Counted from the stretch's first letter, positions 8,746 through 18,331 are shown. The stretch is DNA of 64,000 nucleotides from Acidovorax radicis (GCF_020510705.1 NZ_CP075184.1:496001-560000); one strand, 5' to 3'. Numbers and translations: made by a program. Notes: generated from the sequence alone by a model not told the origin.

Positions 8746-9536
8746 ACACCACGCTCACCCGGGCAGCGCAGGCCGCCATGCCAGAGTGCCCCGCCCCGCC
8801 CGTCACCCTGCTGGTGGTGGACGACCACACCCTTTTTCGGCGTGGGCTGATCGCCCTGCTGGGGCAGGACGATGGTTTGCTGGTTGTGGGCGAAGCGGGC
8901 GATGCGGCCCAAGCGCTGCGCCTGGCGCCCGGGCTGGCACCCCAGGTGATCTTGCTGGACAACCATTTGCCCGGCGTGAAAGGCGTGGACGCCATCCGTG
9001 GCCTGCGGGAGGCCTCGCCCACGTCGCGGGTGCTCATGCTCACCGTGAGCGAGGACGCCCAGGACCTGGCCACGGCGCTGCGCAATGGTGCCCAGGGCTA
9101 CCTGCTCAAGACCATTGATGGCGACCTTCTGGCGCAGGCCATCCGCCGCGCCGCCTGGGGCGAGCCGGTGGTCAGCCCCGAACTGATGGACAAGCTGGTG
9201 GCCGCGTTTCAGTCGCAAGGGCTGCCTGAGCCGTCGGCGAAAGCGCCTGCGGTGAGTTCGGCGGGCTCGGTGAGTGGCGCATCGATGGCGGCAGAGCCCG
9301 GTGTGTCGGCACTCCCCAATGGCGCGTTCGTCGGTGGGGGCGCACCACTTTCCCCGCGCGAAGAAGACGTGCTGCGTGAGATCGCACGTGGCGCCAGCAA
9401 CAAGGAAATAGCGCGCACGCTCGACATTGCCGAGACCACCGTGAAGATTCACGTGCAACACATCCTGCGCAAACTCGGCCTGACGTCCCGCGTGCAGGCC
9501 GCGGTGTACGCATCGGACCGCCAACGGCCCGAATAA
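8742..9536 (+). CDS. narL: Nitrate response regulator NarL
   Basis: A response regulator of the NarL/FixJ family, partner of NarX, expected to activate the nar genes in the presence of nitrate. The 264-residue protein has a receiver domain with the acidic pair Asp27-Asp28, the phosphorylation site Asp73 in LLDNHLPG, and the conserved Lys in GYLLK. A LuxR-type helix-turn-helix follows (about 200-262: LSPREEDVLREIARG, then NKEIARTLDIAETTVKIHVQ). The linker between domains is unusually long and Ser/Ala/Gly-rich (about residues 160-197), roughly 40 residues beyond E. coli NarL. The ATGA overlap with narX indicates translational coupling. The HTH ends shortly before the stop, so the C-terminus is complete. 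Confidence 0.93.
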   Translation: MNTTLTRAAQAAMPECPAPPVTLLVVDDHTLFRRGLIALLGQDDGLLVVGEAGDAAQALRLAPGLAPQVILLDNHLPGVKGVDAIRGLREASPTSRVLMLTVSEDAQDLATALRNGAQGYLLKTIDGDLLAQAIRRAAWGEPVVSPELMDKLVAAFQSQGLPEPSAKAPAVSSAGSVSGASMAAEPGVSALPNGAFVGGGAPLSPREEDVLREIARGASNKEIARTLDIAETTVKIHVQHILRKLGLTSRVQAAVYASDRQRPE

Positions 9537-9573
9537 ACGCACGCGCCTGCAGGCTGTACCGGGGCGCTCACAA

Positions 9574-9615
9574 GGCGCTATCGGGCCGGTTCAGGGCGCT
9601 ATCAGGCTGGTTCAG
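9574..9615. repeat. 21-bp tandem duplication
   Basis: Two adjacent 21-bp units beginning GGCGCTATC and ending GGTTCAG (9574-9594 and 9595-9615) differ at only two positions. They lie just after narL. Confidence 0.8.
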
Positions 9616-9697
9616 GCCGTTCCAACGTCGCTCACACCCACAACCCAGGCCCCAGTGTGGTGGCGGCTTGGGGGCATCTTTTGGGCATCTTTTGTTG

Positions 9698-9750
9698 ATG
9701 TGCTCCTGAAAATAGAGCTGCTTGCGCTGATTTTCATTGGTTTTTAAGCT
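9698..9750. repeat. Dispersed stem-loop repeat, copy 3 (degenerate)
   Basis: Contains AAAATAGAGCTGCTTGCGCT, matching the reverse complement of the AGCGC/AGCAGCTAT half, but the second arm is eroded. Confidence 0.5.
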
Positions 9751-10031
9751 GTTTTGGCGCCCAATTCCGCTCACTACATGCGCAAGACGCTCATAAATTA
9801 AGAGCGCATCGCAGTCACCCCACCACATCCTCTCTCGCCCGAGCCGCTCCGTCCATGGCGCTGAAAACCCCTGTCGCGGGTGTTGTCCTGTGCCGGCACA
9901 TAGTCCTTTCGAACGATGGCAGCCCGGTGTGACTACTCCTTTTGCCGTGCCGCACACCCTCTAGCGAAGGATGGGCAAACACGCCACAACGCGAGACCAT
10001 TCATGGCATATAAAAAGAGAGGACTCGCGCA

Positions 10032-11330
10032 ATGGCTCATACCACTTTGCCCCCGGGCGATAGCCCGCAGCGCACCCGTCAGGCCTGGTCCGTGCTGATC
10101 GTCAGCACCCTGGCATTCACGGTTTGCTTCATGGTCTGGATGATGTTCGGGGTGATCGGCATCCCCATCAAGAAGATGCTCAACTTGAACTCCACGCAGT
10201 TCGGTTTGTTGATGTCGATGCCCGTGCTCACGGGCTCGCTGGTGCGGGTGCCCCTGGGTATCTGGACCGACAAGTACGGCGGTCGCATCGTGATGGCGGC
10301 CGTGATGGCTGCCACGGTGCCCGCCATCTGGATCATGGGTTACGCCACGGAGTATTGGCACTTTCTCACCATTGGCCTGTTCGTGGGGTTGGCCGGGGGC
10401 TCGTTCTCGGTGGGCACGCCCTACGTGGCGCGCTGGTTCCCCAAGGGGCGCCAAGGTACGGCCATGGGGGTGTATGGCGCCGGCAACTCGGGCGCTGCGG
10501 TCAACAAGTTTGTGGCGCCGGTGATTCTGGTGGCGTTTGGCTGGGCCGCTGTGCCGCATGTGTACGCCGCCATCATGCTCGGCACCCTCGTGTTGTTCTG
10601 GATGTTCAGCTACAGCGACCCGGCCCATCTGGTGCCCAGCAACGTGAAGTTCACCGATCAGCTCAAGGCGCTGAAGGACCCCAAGGTGCTCAAGTATTGC
10701 CAGTACTACAGCATCGTGTTTGGCGGCTACGTGGCGCTGTCGCTGTGGATGGTGCAGTACTACGTGGGCGAATATGGCCTGGACATTCGTGTCGCTGCCC
10801 TGCTGGCAGCGTGTTTTTCGCTCCCTGGCGGCGTGTTGCGTGCCATAGGCGGCATGCTCAGTGACAAATACGGCGCGCACAGCGTGACCTGGTGGGTGAT
10901 GTGGGTCAGCTGGATCTGCCTGTTTCTGCTGTCGTACCCACAGACCGATTTCACCGTCCTCACGGTCAACGGCCCCAGCACCTTTCATCTGGGCCTGAAC
11001 GTGTATGCCTTCACCGGCCTGATGGCTTTGCTGGGTGTGGCCTTTGCTTTTGGCAAGGCCAGCGTCTTCAAGTACATCAGCGACGACTATCCACAAAACA
11101 TCGGTGCGATCAGCGGCATCGTGGGGCTGGCGGGCGGCATGGGCGGCTTTGTGCTCCCCATCATGTTTGGCGCGCTGATGGACCTTACGGGCGTGCGTTC
11201 CAGCGCTTTCATGCTGATGTATGGCGTGGTGTGGATCTCGCTCATCTGGATGTACTTCACCGAAGTGCGTCGCACGGATCTTCTGGCGACGCGGAGTGCG
11301 CCTGCCGCAACGGCGACCACTGGCCGCTGA
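10032..11330 (+). CDS. narK1: Nitrate/nitrite MFS transporter, NarK1 type
   Basis: A 432-residue major facilitator protein with 12 predicted membrane helices, of the nitrate/nitrite porter family. The NarK1 type is generally regarded as a nitrate/proton symporter in denitrifiers that carry NarK1-NarK2 pairs. Family signatures include the loop PLGIWTDKYGGR between helices 2 and 3, the glycine-rich LFVGLAGGSFSVGTPYVARW nitrate signature region in helix 5, and the matching GIVGLAGGMGGFVLP in the second half. A ribosome-binding site AGAGAGGA precedes the ATG. It is followed 25 bp later by the second transporter. Which direction and substrate it carries cannot be read from sequence alone; the type 1 assignment rests on length, motif form and gene order. 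Confidence 0.9.
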   Translation: MAHTTLPPGDSPQRTRQAWSVLIVSTLAFTVCFMVWMMFGVIGIPIKKMLNLNSTQFGLLMSMPVLTGSLVRVPLGIWTDKYGGRIVMAAVMAATVPAIWIMGYATEYWHFLTIGLFVGLAGGSFSVGTPYVARWFPKGRQGTAMGVYGAGNSGAAVNKFVAPVILVAFGWAAVPHVYAAIMLGTLVLFWMFSYSDPAHLVPSNVKFTDQLKALKDPKVLKYCQYYSIVFGGYVALSLWMVQYYVGEYGLDIRVAALLAACFSLPGGVLRAIGGMLSDKYGAHSVTWWVMWVSWICLFLLSYPQTDFTVLTVNGPSTFHLGLNVYAFTGLMALLGVAFAFGKASVFKYISDDYPQNIGAISGIVGLAGGMGGFVLPIMFGALMDLTGVRSSAFMLMYGVVWISLIWMYFTEVRRTDLLATRSAPAATATTGR

Positions 11331-11355
11331 CCCTTCACTTTCCAAGGAAAAACCC

Positions 11356-12765
11356 ATGTCTGCCACTCCTGCCAGCGGGCGCTCGGGGCGCCTGCTCACC
11401 CTCTGGACTCCAGAGGACAAATCATTCTGGGAGCGTGAGGGCGAGGCGGTTGCCAAGCTCAACCTCTGGATCTCGGTGCCCGCACTGTTCCTGGCTTTCG
11501 CTATCTGGCAGGTCTGGAGCGTGGTGGCGGTGAGCCTGCCGGGCCTGGGCTTCAAGTATTCGACCAACCAGCTGTTCTGGCTGGCGGCCGCGCCTGCGCT
11601 TTCGGGTGCCACGCTGCGCATCTTCTATTCGTTCATGGTGCCCCTGGTGGGCGGGCGCCGCTGGACGGCGATCTCTACCGCCTCGCTGATGATCCCCGCC
11701 TTGGGCATTGGGTTTGCGGTGCAGGACAACACCACCGCCTATCCCACCATGCTGATCCTGGCGCTGTTGTGTGGTCTGGGCGGTGGCAACTTCAGCTCCA
11801 GCATGGCCAACATCAGTTTCTTCTTCCCCAAGGAGCGCAAGGGATCGGCGCTGGGCGTGAATGCGGGTCTCGGTAACCTGGGTGTGTCGGTGGTGCAGTT
11901 CTTGAGCCCGCTGGTGGTCACTGCCGGCATCTTCGGCATCTTTGGCGGCGACGCGCAGACGGTCATGAAGAATGGCAACACCGTTCAGGTGTGGACACAG
12001 AACGCCGCCTTCATCTGGGTGCCATGGATCGCACTGGCCGCAGTGGCTGCCTGGTTCGGCATGAACGACATCGCCGATGCACGGGCCTCGTTTGGCGCAC
12101 AGGCCGCCATCTTCAAGCGCAAGCATAACTGGGTGATGTGCCTTTTGTATCTGGGCACCTTCGGCTCGTTCATTGGTTATGCCGCTGGTTTCCCGTTGCT
12201 CATCAAGAGCCAGTTTCCGGGCGTCAACCCGCTGGCCTACGCCTGGCTGGGCCCGCTGGTGGGTGCTGTGGTGCGGCCTTTTGGGGGCTGGCTGGCCGAC
12301 AAGCTCGGCGGTGCGCGCGTCACGCTGTGGAACTTCATCGTCATGGGCCTGGCCGTGGTGGGGGTGACGTTCTTTTTGCCATCGGCCGGCAATGCAGGGC
12401 AGTTCGCGGGTTTCTTCCTGTGTTTTCTGGTGCTGTTTCTTACCACCGGTATTGGCAACGGTTCCACGTTCCGCATGATTCCCGTGATCTTCCTGACCGA
12501 GGCCATGCGGGGCGTGAACTCCAATGATCCGGCCGCCCTGGCCAACGCCCAAAAGGAAGGCAACACCCTGGGTGCCGCCACGCTGGGCTTTACCGCCGCC
12601 ATTGCGGCCTACGGTGGATTCTTCATCCCCAAGAGCTACGGCAGCTCCATCGCATTGACGGGTGGCCCCAACGCTGCACTGTGGTGTTTTGCCGCCTTCT
12701 ATCTCGTCTGCATCGTGGTGACCTGGTGGTACTACGCCCGCAAGAACGCCGAGATGCCTTGCTGA
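11356..12765 (+). CDS. narK2: Nitrate/nitrite MFS transporter, NarK2/NarK type
   Basis: The second nitrate/nitrite porter, 469 residues, like E. coli NarK/NarU, which exchange nitrate for nitrite across the inner membrane. It carries a longer N-terminal cytoplasmic lead (LLTLWTPEDKSFWEREG) typical of the NarK2 branch and 12 predicted helices. The two nitrate-signature segments are visible as GLGGGNFSSSMANISFFFPK and, later, NTLGAATLGFTAAIAAYGGF. A long periplasmic loop around residues 200-225 is also usual for NarK. I chose the ATG at 11356 with an AAGGA site nearby; the frame is open further upstream inside narK1. Pairing of a symporter and an antiporter lets the cell start and then sustain nitrate respiration. 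narG follows after 49 bp. Confidence 0.92.
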   Translation: MSATPASGRSGRLLTLWTPEDKSFWEREGEAVAKLNLWISVPALFLAFAIWQVWSVVAVSLPGLGFKYSTNQLFWLAAAPALSGATLRIFYSFMVPLVGGRRWTAISTASLMIPALGIGFAVQDNTTAYPTMLILALLCGLGGGNFSSSMANISFFFPKERKGSALGVNAGLGNLGVSVVQFLSPLVVTAGIFGIFGGDAQTVMKNGNTVQVWTQNAAFIWVPWIALAAVAAWFGMNDIADARASFGAQAAIFKRKHNWVMCLLYLGTFGSFIGYAAGFPLLIKSQFPGVNPLAYAWLGPLVGAVVRPFGGWLADKLGGARVTLWNFIVMGLAVVGVTFFLPSAGNAGQFAGFFLCFLVLFLTTGIGNGSTFRMIPVIFLTEAMRGVNSNDPAALANAQKEGNTLGAATLGFTAAIAAYGGFFIPKSYGSSIALTGGPNAALWCFAAFYLVCIVVTWWYYARKNAEMPC

Positions 12766-12814
12766 TTTCTCCCCTGATCAGCCCGCCCTCAAAACTCAGA
12801 ACAAGGAGCCCCCG

Positions 12815-15800
12815 ATGAGCCACTTTCTTGATCGTCTCACCTACTTCTCGCAGCCCCGCGAGACCTTTGCCCAAGGCCATGGCGAAACCAATGGCGAAGA
12901 TCGCACTTGGGAAGATGCGTACCGCGACCGCTGGGCCCACGACAAGATCGTGCGCAGCACCCACGGCGTGAACTGCACGGGCTCGTGTTCGTGGAAGATC
13001 TATGTCAAGGGCGGCATCGTCACCTGGGAAACCCAGCAGACCGACTACCCCCGCACCCGGCCTGACCTGCCCAACCACGAGCCTCGTGGTTGTTCGCGTG
13101 GTGCCAGCTACAGCTGGTATCTGTACAGCGCCAATCGTGTGAAGTACCCCATGGTGCGTGGCCGCCTGCTCAAACACTGGCGCGCCGCTATCGCGCTGGC
13201 CAAGAGCCCGGTCGATGCGTGGGCCAGCATTGTTGAAAACGACGCGGCCAAGAGCGAGTGGCAAAAGCAGCGCGGCCTGGGCGGGTTTGTGCGCAGCACC
13301 TGGGAGGAAGTCAACCAGATGATCGCCGCGGCCAACGTGTACACCATCAAGAAGCACGGGCCTGATCGCATCATCGGCTTCTCGCCCATCCCGGCGATGA
13401 GCATGATCAGCTACGCCGCTGGCAGCCGCTACCTGAGCCTGATCGGCGGCGTGTGCATGAGTTTTTACGACTGGTATTGCGATTTGCCACCAGCGAGCCC
13501 GCAGGTGTGGGGCGAGCAGACCGACGTGCCTGAAAGCGCCGACTGGTTCAACAGCTCGTTCATCATCGCCTGGGGCTCCAACGTGCCCCAAACGCGCACG
13601 CCCGATGCGCACTTTTTGACCGAGGTGCGCTACAAGGGCACCAAGGTGGTGTCGATCACCCCCGACTATTCCGAAGTGGCCAAGCTGGGCGATTTGTGGA
13701 TGCACCCCAAGCAGGGCACCGACGCCGCCGTGGCCATGGCCATGGGCCACGTCATCCTCAAAGAGTTCTATTTCAAGGACGGGGGCAAGGGCCGCAGCGC
13801 CTACTTTGACGACTACGCACGCCGCTACACCGACCTGCCTTTGCTGGTGGTGCTGAAAGAAAAAACACTGCCCGACGGCCGCAAGGTGATGGTGCCCGAC
13901 CGCTACGTGCGCGCCAGCGACTTCCCCAACCAGCTCGACCAGTCCAACAACCCCGACTGGAAAACCGTGGGGTACGACGAGCTGGGCCAGGTCACGTTGC
14001 CCAATGGCTCGATCGGTTTCCGCTGGGGCACCGATGGCCGCCCTGACCAGGGCCTGTGGAACCTGGAGAACAAGGACGCACGCACCGGCAACGACGTCAA
14101 GCTCAAGCTGTCGGTCATCGAAGACGGCGAGCAGGCCCACGACATCGCTGATGTCGCCTTCCCGTATTTTGGTGGCGTGCAGACCCCCAACTTCCCCGCC
14201 AACGACCAGGGCAGCGACGTGATGGTGCGCCGGGTTCCGGTGTCGCATCTGGAGTTGTCGGGCCACCAGGCCGAGGGCCACGTGATGGTGGCCACGGTGT
14301 TCGACCTGTTGGCCGGCAGCTATGGCGTGGACCGTGGTTTGCCGGGCGAAGAGGCTGGTGTGACGTATGACAGCGACCGCCCCTACACCCCCGCATGGCA
14401 AGAAGCCATCACGGGCGTACCGCGCGACCAGATCATCACGGTGGCGCGCCAGTTTGCCAACACCGCACACAAGACCCATGGCAAGTCGATGATCATCATC
14501 GGCGCGGCCATGAACCACTGGTACCACAGCGACATGAACTACCGTGGCATCATCAACATGCTGATGCTGTGCGGCTGTATCGGCCAAAGCGGTGGTGGCT
14601 GGGCGCACTACGTGGGCCAGGAAAAATTGCGCCCCCAAACGGGCTGGACGGCACTGGCCTTTGCGCTTGACTGGATTCGCCCACCCCGGCAGATGAACAG
14701 CACCAGCTTCTTTTATGCGCACACCGACCAGTGGCGCTATGAAAAGCTGGGCATGGAGGAAGTCCTCTCGCCGCTGGCCGATGAGGGCGCCTACCACGGT
14801 GCCCAGATCGACTACAACGTGCGCGCCGAACGCATGGGCTGGCTGCCCTCGGCGCCCCAGCTCAAGACCAACCCGATGCAGGTGGTGAAAGACGCTGCCG
14901 CCGCGGGCATGGACGCCAAGGACTACGTGGTGCAGTCGCTCAAGAACGGCACGCTGCAGATGAGCTGCGAGGACCCGGATCACCCCGACAACTGGCCGCG
15001 CAACATGTTCGTGTGGCGCTCCAATATCCTGGGATCGTCAGGCAAAGGGCACGAGTATTTCCTTAAGCACCTGCTGGGTACCACCCACGGCGTGCAGGGC
15101 AAGGATCTCGGCAAAGACGAGGCCAAACCCGAAGAAGTGACGTGGCACGACAAGGCGCCCGAGGGCAAGCTGGACCTGCTGGTCACGCTCGACTTCCGTA
15201 TGAGCACCACGTGCATGTACTCCGACATCGTGTTGCCCACCGCCACCTGGTACGAAAAGAACGACCTCAACACCAGCGACATGCACCCCTTCATCCACCC
15301 GCTGTCCACGGCGGTGGATCCTGCCTGGCAGGCCAAGAGCGACTGGGATATCTACAAGGGTTTTGCCAAGGCCGTCAGCGAGATGAGCGTGGGCCACCTG
15401 GGCGTCGAAAAAGAGGTGGTGCTCACGCCCATCATGCACGACACCCCCGGTGAAATGGCCCAGCCGTATGGCGTGCGCGACTGGAAGAAGGGCGATTGCG
15501 AACTCATCCCTGGCAAGACCGCACCACAGATTCAAGTGGTGGAGCGCGACTATCCGAATCTCTACAAGCGCTTCACGGCCCTTGGCCCGCTGATGGAAAA
15601 AGTCGGCAACGGAGGCAAGGGCATTGGCTGGAACACACAGACCGAAGTGGGCCAGCTCGGTGACCTCAACGGGCGTGTGAAGGAAGAGGGTGTGACGCTG
15701 GGCATGCCGCGCATCGTGAGCGACATCGACGCCACCGAGGTGGTGCTGATGCTGGCCCCCGAGACCAACGGCCACGTGGCCTGCAAGGCCTGGGAGGCGC

Positions 15801-16624
15801 TGAGCAAGCAGACCGGGCGCGATCATGTGCACTTGGCGCTGCACCGCGAGGACGAGAAGATCCGCTTCCGCGACATCCAGGCGCAGCCGCGCAAGATCAT
15901 CAGCTCGCCCACCTGGAGCGGACTGGAAAGCGAGAAGGTCAGCTACAACGCGGGCTACACCAATGTGCATGAGTACATCCCATGGCGCACGCTCACGGGC
16001 CGTCAGCAGTTCTATCAAGACCACCCCTGGATGCGCGACTTCGGTGAAGGTTTTGTGAGCTACCGTCCACCCGTGCACCTGAAGGCGCTGCACGAAGTGC
16101 ACAACAAGAAGCCCAATGGCAATCGCGAGATTGCGCTGAACTTCATCACGCCACACCAGAAGTGGGGCATCCACAGCACGTATGGCGACAACCTGATCAT
16201 GCTGACGCTCAATCGCGGTGGCCAGGTGGTGTGGATCAGCGAAGACGACGCAGCATCCGCCGGCATTGTGGACAACGACTGGATTGAAGTCTTCAACGCC
16301 AACGGCGCGATTGCCGCCCGTGCGGTGGTGAGCCAGCGCGTGAAAAACGGCATGGTGATGATGTACCACTCGCAAGAGAAAACCATCAACACCCCCGGCT
16401 CGGAGATCACCGGCACACGCGGCGGCATCCACAACTCGGTCACGCGCATTGTGCTCAAGCCCACCCACATGATTGGTGGCTACGCGCAGTACAGCTACGG
16501 CTTCAACTACTACGGAACCATCGGCACCAACCGCGATGAGTTTGTGGTCGTGCGCAAGATGAACAAGGTCGATTGGCTGGATGACGAGCCCGCCACCACC
16601 ACCACCACGGCCGCCCACGCCTGA
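12815..16624 (+). CDS. narG: Respiratory nitrate reductase alpha subunit NarG
   Basis: The catalytic molybdenum subunit of the membrane-bound, cytoplasm-facing nitrate reductase, reducing nitrate to nitrite with quinol electrons passed through NarI and NarH. The 1269-residue length is normal. The FS0 iron-sulfur cluster ligands are His50, Cys54, Cys58 and Cys93 in STHGVNCTGSCSW and EPRGCSRG. The Mo-ligating Asp is Asp223 in DWYCDLPPAS, equivalent to E. coli Asp222. As in other NarG proteins the N-terminus has a vestigial, non-exported leader. An AAGGAG ribosome-binding site precedes the ATG. The final residues are Thr/Ala-rich (a short run of Thr), slightly different from E. coli. No frameshift or missing key residue was seen. 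Molybdenum cofactor synthesis genes are not in this window. Confidence 0.98.
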   Translation: MSHFLDRLTYFSQPRETFAQGHGETNGEDRTWEDAYRDRWAHDKIVRSTHGVNCTGSCSWKIYVKGGIVTWETQQTDYPRTRPDLPNHEPRGCSRGASYSWYLYSANRVKYPMVRGRLLKHWRAAIALAKSPVDAWASIVENDAAKSEWQKQRGLGGFVRSTWEEVNQMIAAANVYTIKKHGPDRIIGFSPIPAMSMISYAAGSRYLSLIGGVCMSFYDWYCDLPPASPQVWGEQTDVPESADWFNSSFIIAWGSNVPQTRTPDAHFLTEVRYKGTKVVSITPDYSEVAKLGDLWMHPKQGTDAAVAMAMGHVILKEFYFKDGGKGRSAYFDDYARRYTDLPLLVVLKEKTLPDGRKVMVPDRYVRASDFPNQLDQSNNPDWKTVGYDELGQVTLPNGSIGFRWGTDGRPDQGLWNLENKDARTGNDVKLKLSVIEDGEQAHDIADVAFPYFGGVQTPNFPANDQGSDVMVRRVPVSHLELSGHQAEGHVMVATVFDLLAGSYGVDRGLPGEEAGVTYDSDRPYTPAWQEAITGVPRDQIITVARQFANTAHKTHGKSMIIIGAAMNHWYHSDMNYRGIINMLMLCGCIGQSGGGWAHYVGQEKLRPQTGWTALAFALDWIRPPRQMNSTSFFYAHTDQWRYEKLGMEEVLSPLADEGAYHGAQIDYNVRAERMGWLPSAPQLKTNPMQVVKDAAAAGMDAKDYVVQSLKNGTLQMSCEDPDHPDNWPRNMFVWRSNILGSSGKGHEYFLKHLLGTTHGVQGKDLGKDEAKPEEVTWHDKAPEGKLDLLVTLDFRMSTTCMYSDIVLPTATWYEKNDLNTSDMHPFIHPLSTAVDPAWQAKSDWDIYKGFAKAVSEMSVGHLGVEKEVVLTPIMHDTPGEMAQPYGVRDWKKGDCELIPGKTAPQIQVVERDYPNLYKRFTALGPLMEKVGNGGKGIGWNTQTEVGQLGDLNGRVKEEGVTLGMPRIVSDIDATEVVLMLAPETNGHVACKAWEALSKQTGRDHVHLALHREDEKIRFRDIQAQPRKIISSPTWSGLESEKVSYNAGYTNVHEYIPWRTLTGRQQFYQDHPWMRDFGEGFVSYRPPVHLKALHEVHNKKPNGNREIALNFITPHQKWGIHSTYGDNLIMLTLNRGGQVVWISEDDAASAGIVDNDWIEVFNANGAIAARAVVSQRVKNGMVMMYHSQEKTINTPGSEITGTRGGIHNSVTRIVLKPTHMIGGYAQYSYGFNYYGTIGTNRDEFVVVRKMNKVDWLDDEPATTTTTAAHA

Positions 16625-16647
16625 AGCCGACGACAAGGAGAAACACG

Positions 16648-18171
16648 ATGAAAATTCGCGCACAAATCGGCATGGTGCTGAACCTGGACAAGTGCATTGG
16701 CTGCCATACCTGTTCCGTCACCTGCAAAAACGTCTGGACGAGCCGCCCGGGTGTGGAATACGCTTGGTTCAACAACGTCGAGACCAAACCCGGCATCGGT
16801 TACCCCAAGGAGTGGGAAAACCAGGACCGCTGGAACGGCGGCTGGGTGCGCAACCCCGACGGCTCCATTGCGCCCCGCCAGGGCGGCAAGTGGAAGCTGC
16901 TGATGCGCATCTTCGCCAACCCCAATCTGCCGCAGATCGACGATTACTACGAGCCCTTCACGTTTGACTACGACCACCTGCAGTCGGCGCCCGAAAGCAA
17001 GGCGATGCCCACGGCGCGGGCCCGCAGCCTGATCACCGGCAAGCGCATGGAGAAAATCGAATGGGGCCCCAACTGGGAGGAGCTCCTGGGCGGCGAGTTT
17101 GACAAGCGCAACAAGGACAAGAACTTCGACAATGTCCAGAAGGACATCTACGGCCAGTTCGAAAACACCTTCATGATGTACCTGCCGCGCCTGTGCGAGC
17201 ACTGCCTGAACCCGGCGTGCGTGGCATCGTGCCCGTCGGGCTCGATCTACAAGCGCGAGGAAGACGGCATTGTGCTGATCGACCAGGACAAGTGCCGCGG
17301 CTGGCGCATGTGTGTGAGCGGCTGCCCCTACAAGAAGATCTACTACAACTGGCAGTCGGGCAAGGCCGAGAAGTGCATCTTCTGCTACCCCCGCATCGAG
17401 GCTGGTCAGCCGACTGTGTGCTCGGAAACCTGCGTGGGCCGCATTCGCTATCTGGGCGTGTTGTTGTATGACGCAGACCGCATTCAGGAGGCCGCCAGCG
17501 TGGAGCGCGATCGCGACCTGTATCAGGCGCAGCTCGACATCTTTCTCGACCCCAACGACCCCGAGGTCATCAAGCAAGCGCGGATTGACGGCATCGCCGA
17601 CAACTGGATGGAAGCCGCCCGCAACAGCCCCGTCTACAAGATGGCGGTGCAGTGGAAGGTGGCCCTGCCGCTGCACCCCGAGTACCGCACGCTGCCCATG
17701 GTCTGGTATGTGCCACCGCTCTCGCCCATCACGGCCGCTGCCAATGCCGGTCATGTGGGTGTGAATGGCGATATCCCCGACGTGTCGCAGCTGCGCATTC
17801 CCGTGCAGTACCTGGCCAACTTGCTCACGGCCGGAGACACCGGCCCCGTGGTGCGTGCGCTGGAGCGCATGCTGGCCATGCGCACCTACCAGCGCGACAA
17901 ACACGTTGAGCAGCGCCAGAACCTGGCCGTGCTCAAGCAGGCCGGTCTGTCGATGGCCGAGGTGGAAGAGATGTACCAGGTGATGGCGATTGCCAATTAC
18001 GAAGACCGTTTTGTCATCCCCACGGCACACCGCGAATACGCAGAAAACGCGTTCGACATTCGTGGCGGCTGTGGTTTCTCGTTTGGTAACGGTTGTTCTG
18101 ATGGCGCCACCGAAACGAGCATGTTTGGCGGCAAAAAGCCCCGCACCATCCCGATCAAGGCCACGGTATGA
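16648..18171 (+). CDS. narH: Respiratory nitrate reductase beta subunit NarH
   Basis: The electron-transfer subunit carrying three [4Fe-4S] clusters and one [3Fe-4S] cluster that wires NarI hemes to NarG. The 507-residue product starts with MKIRAQIGMVLNLDKC and has the first cluster motif at Cys16, 19, 22 and 26. The later clusters are seen in CEHCLNPACVASCP, CRGWRMCVSGCPYKK and KCIFCYPRIEAG. The Trp in CRGWRMC replaces a Cys, which is the normal reason for the [3Fe-4S] centre. An AAGGAG site precedes the start, 23 bp after narG. The gene is followed by a 160-bp gap filled by a repeat before narJ, whereas narH-narJ spacing is usually tight. Confidence 0.98.
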   Translation: MKIRAQIGMVLNLDKCIGCHTCSVTCKNVWTSRPGVEYAWFNNVETKPGIGYPKEWENQDRWNGGWVRNPDGSIAPRQGGKWKLLMRIFANPNLPQIDDYYEPFTFDYDHLQSAPESKAMPTARARSLITGKRMEKIEWGPNWEELLGGEFDKRNKDKNFDNVQKDIYGQFENTFMMYLPRLCEHCLNPACVASCPSGSIYKREEDGIVLIDQDKCRGWRMCVSGCPYKKIYYNWQSGKAEKCIFCYPRIEAGQPTVCSETCVGRIRYLGVLLYDADRIQEAASVERDRDLYQAQLDIFLDPNDPEVIKQARIDGIADNWMEAARNSPVYKMAVQWKVALPLHPEYRTLPMVWYVPPLSPITAAANAGHVGVNGDIPDVSQLRIPVQYLANLLTAGDTGPVVRALERMLAMRTYQRDKHVEQRQNLAVLKQAGLSMAEVEEMYQVMAIANYEDRFVIPTAHREYAENAFDIRGGCGFSFGNGCSDGATETSMFGGKKPRTIPIKATV

Positions 18172-18173
18172 AG

Positions 18174-18252
18174 CACCCCCTGAGTCGCTTTGCGCCTTCC
18201 CCCTCAAGGGGGACGACGGCCGTTGCTGCGGGGGCGGCCCTTGCTGGCCGTC
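18174..18252. repeat. CCCCCTGAG/CGCCTTCCCCC dispersed repeat inside the nar operon
   Basis: Begins CACCCCCTGAGTCGCTTTGC and continues with CCTTCCCCC, a CCCCCTCAAGGGGG stem and GGACGACGGC, then a GGCGGCCCTTGCTGGCC segment. Related copies are at 28675-28740 (reverse orientation) and 50302-50370. It occupies most of the narH-narJ gap and can form a stable hairpin. Confidence 0.75.
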
Positions 18253-18331
18253 CTTGCGACAACGCCGTGGCAGTCCCACACGCCCCGTTCGTTGCGGGCG
18301 CCATGGGCTAACTAAATAGAAGGAATACACC

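Larger units (their letters stand above)
9537..10031. other. 495-bp intergenic region upstream of the nar structural genes
   Basis: No convincing gene. It contains a 21-bp tandem duplication (9574-9615), an 11-bp tandem duplication GGGCATCTTTT near 9672-9693, and a degenerate dispersed-repeat copy (9698-9750). A single NarL-like heptamer TACTCCT lies at 9934-9940. I found no clear TTGAT-N4-ATCAA FNR box. An AGAGAGGA ribosome-binding site lies just before narK1. The promoter of the nar structural operon must be here or the operon is read through from narXL. Confidence 0.6.

Noticed and set aside
9700..10031. FNR box in front of narK1
   Set aside because: Only a TTGAT half-site at 9695-9699 was found, without the second half at the right spacing.
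12623..14983. 786-codon antisense frame across narG
   Set aside because: The opposite strand encodes unmistakable NarG; the antisense product is low-complexity and has no ribosome-binding site or family features.
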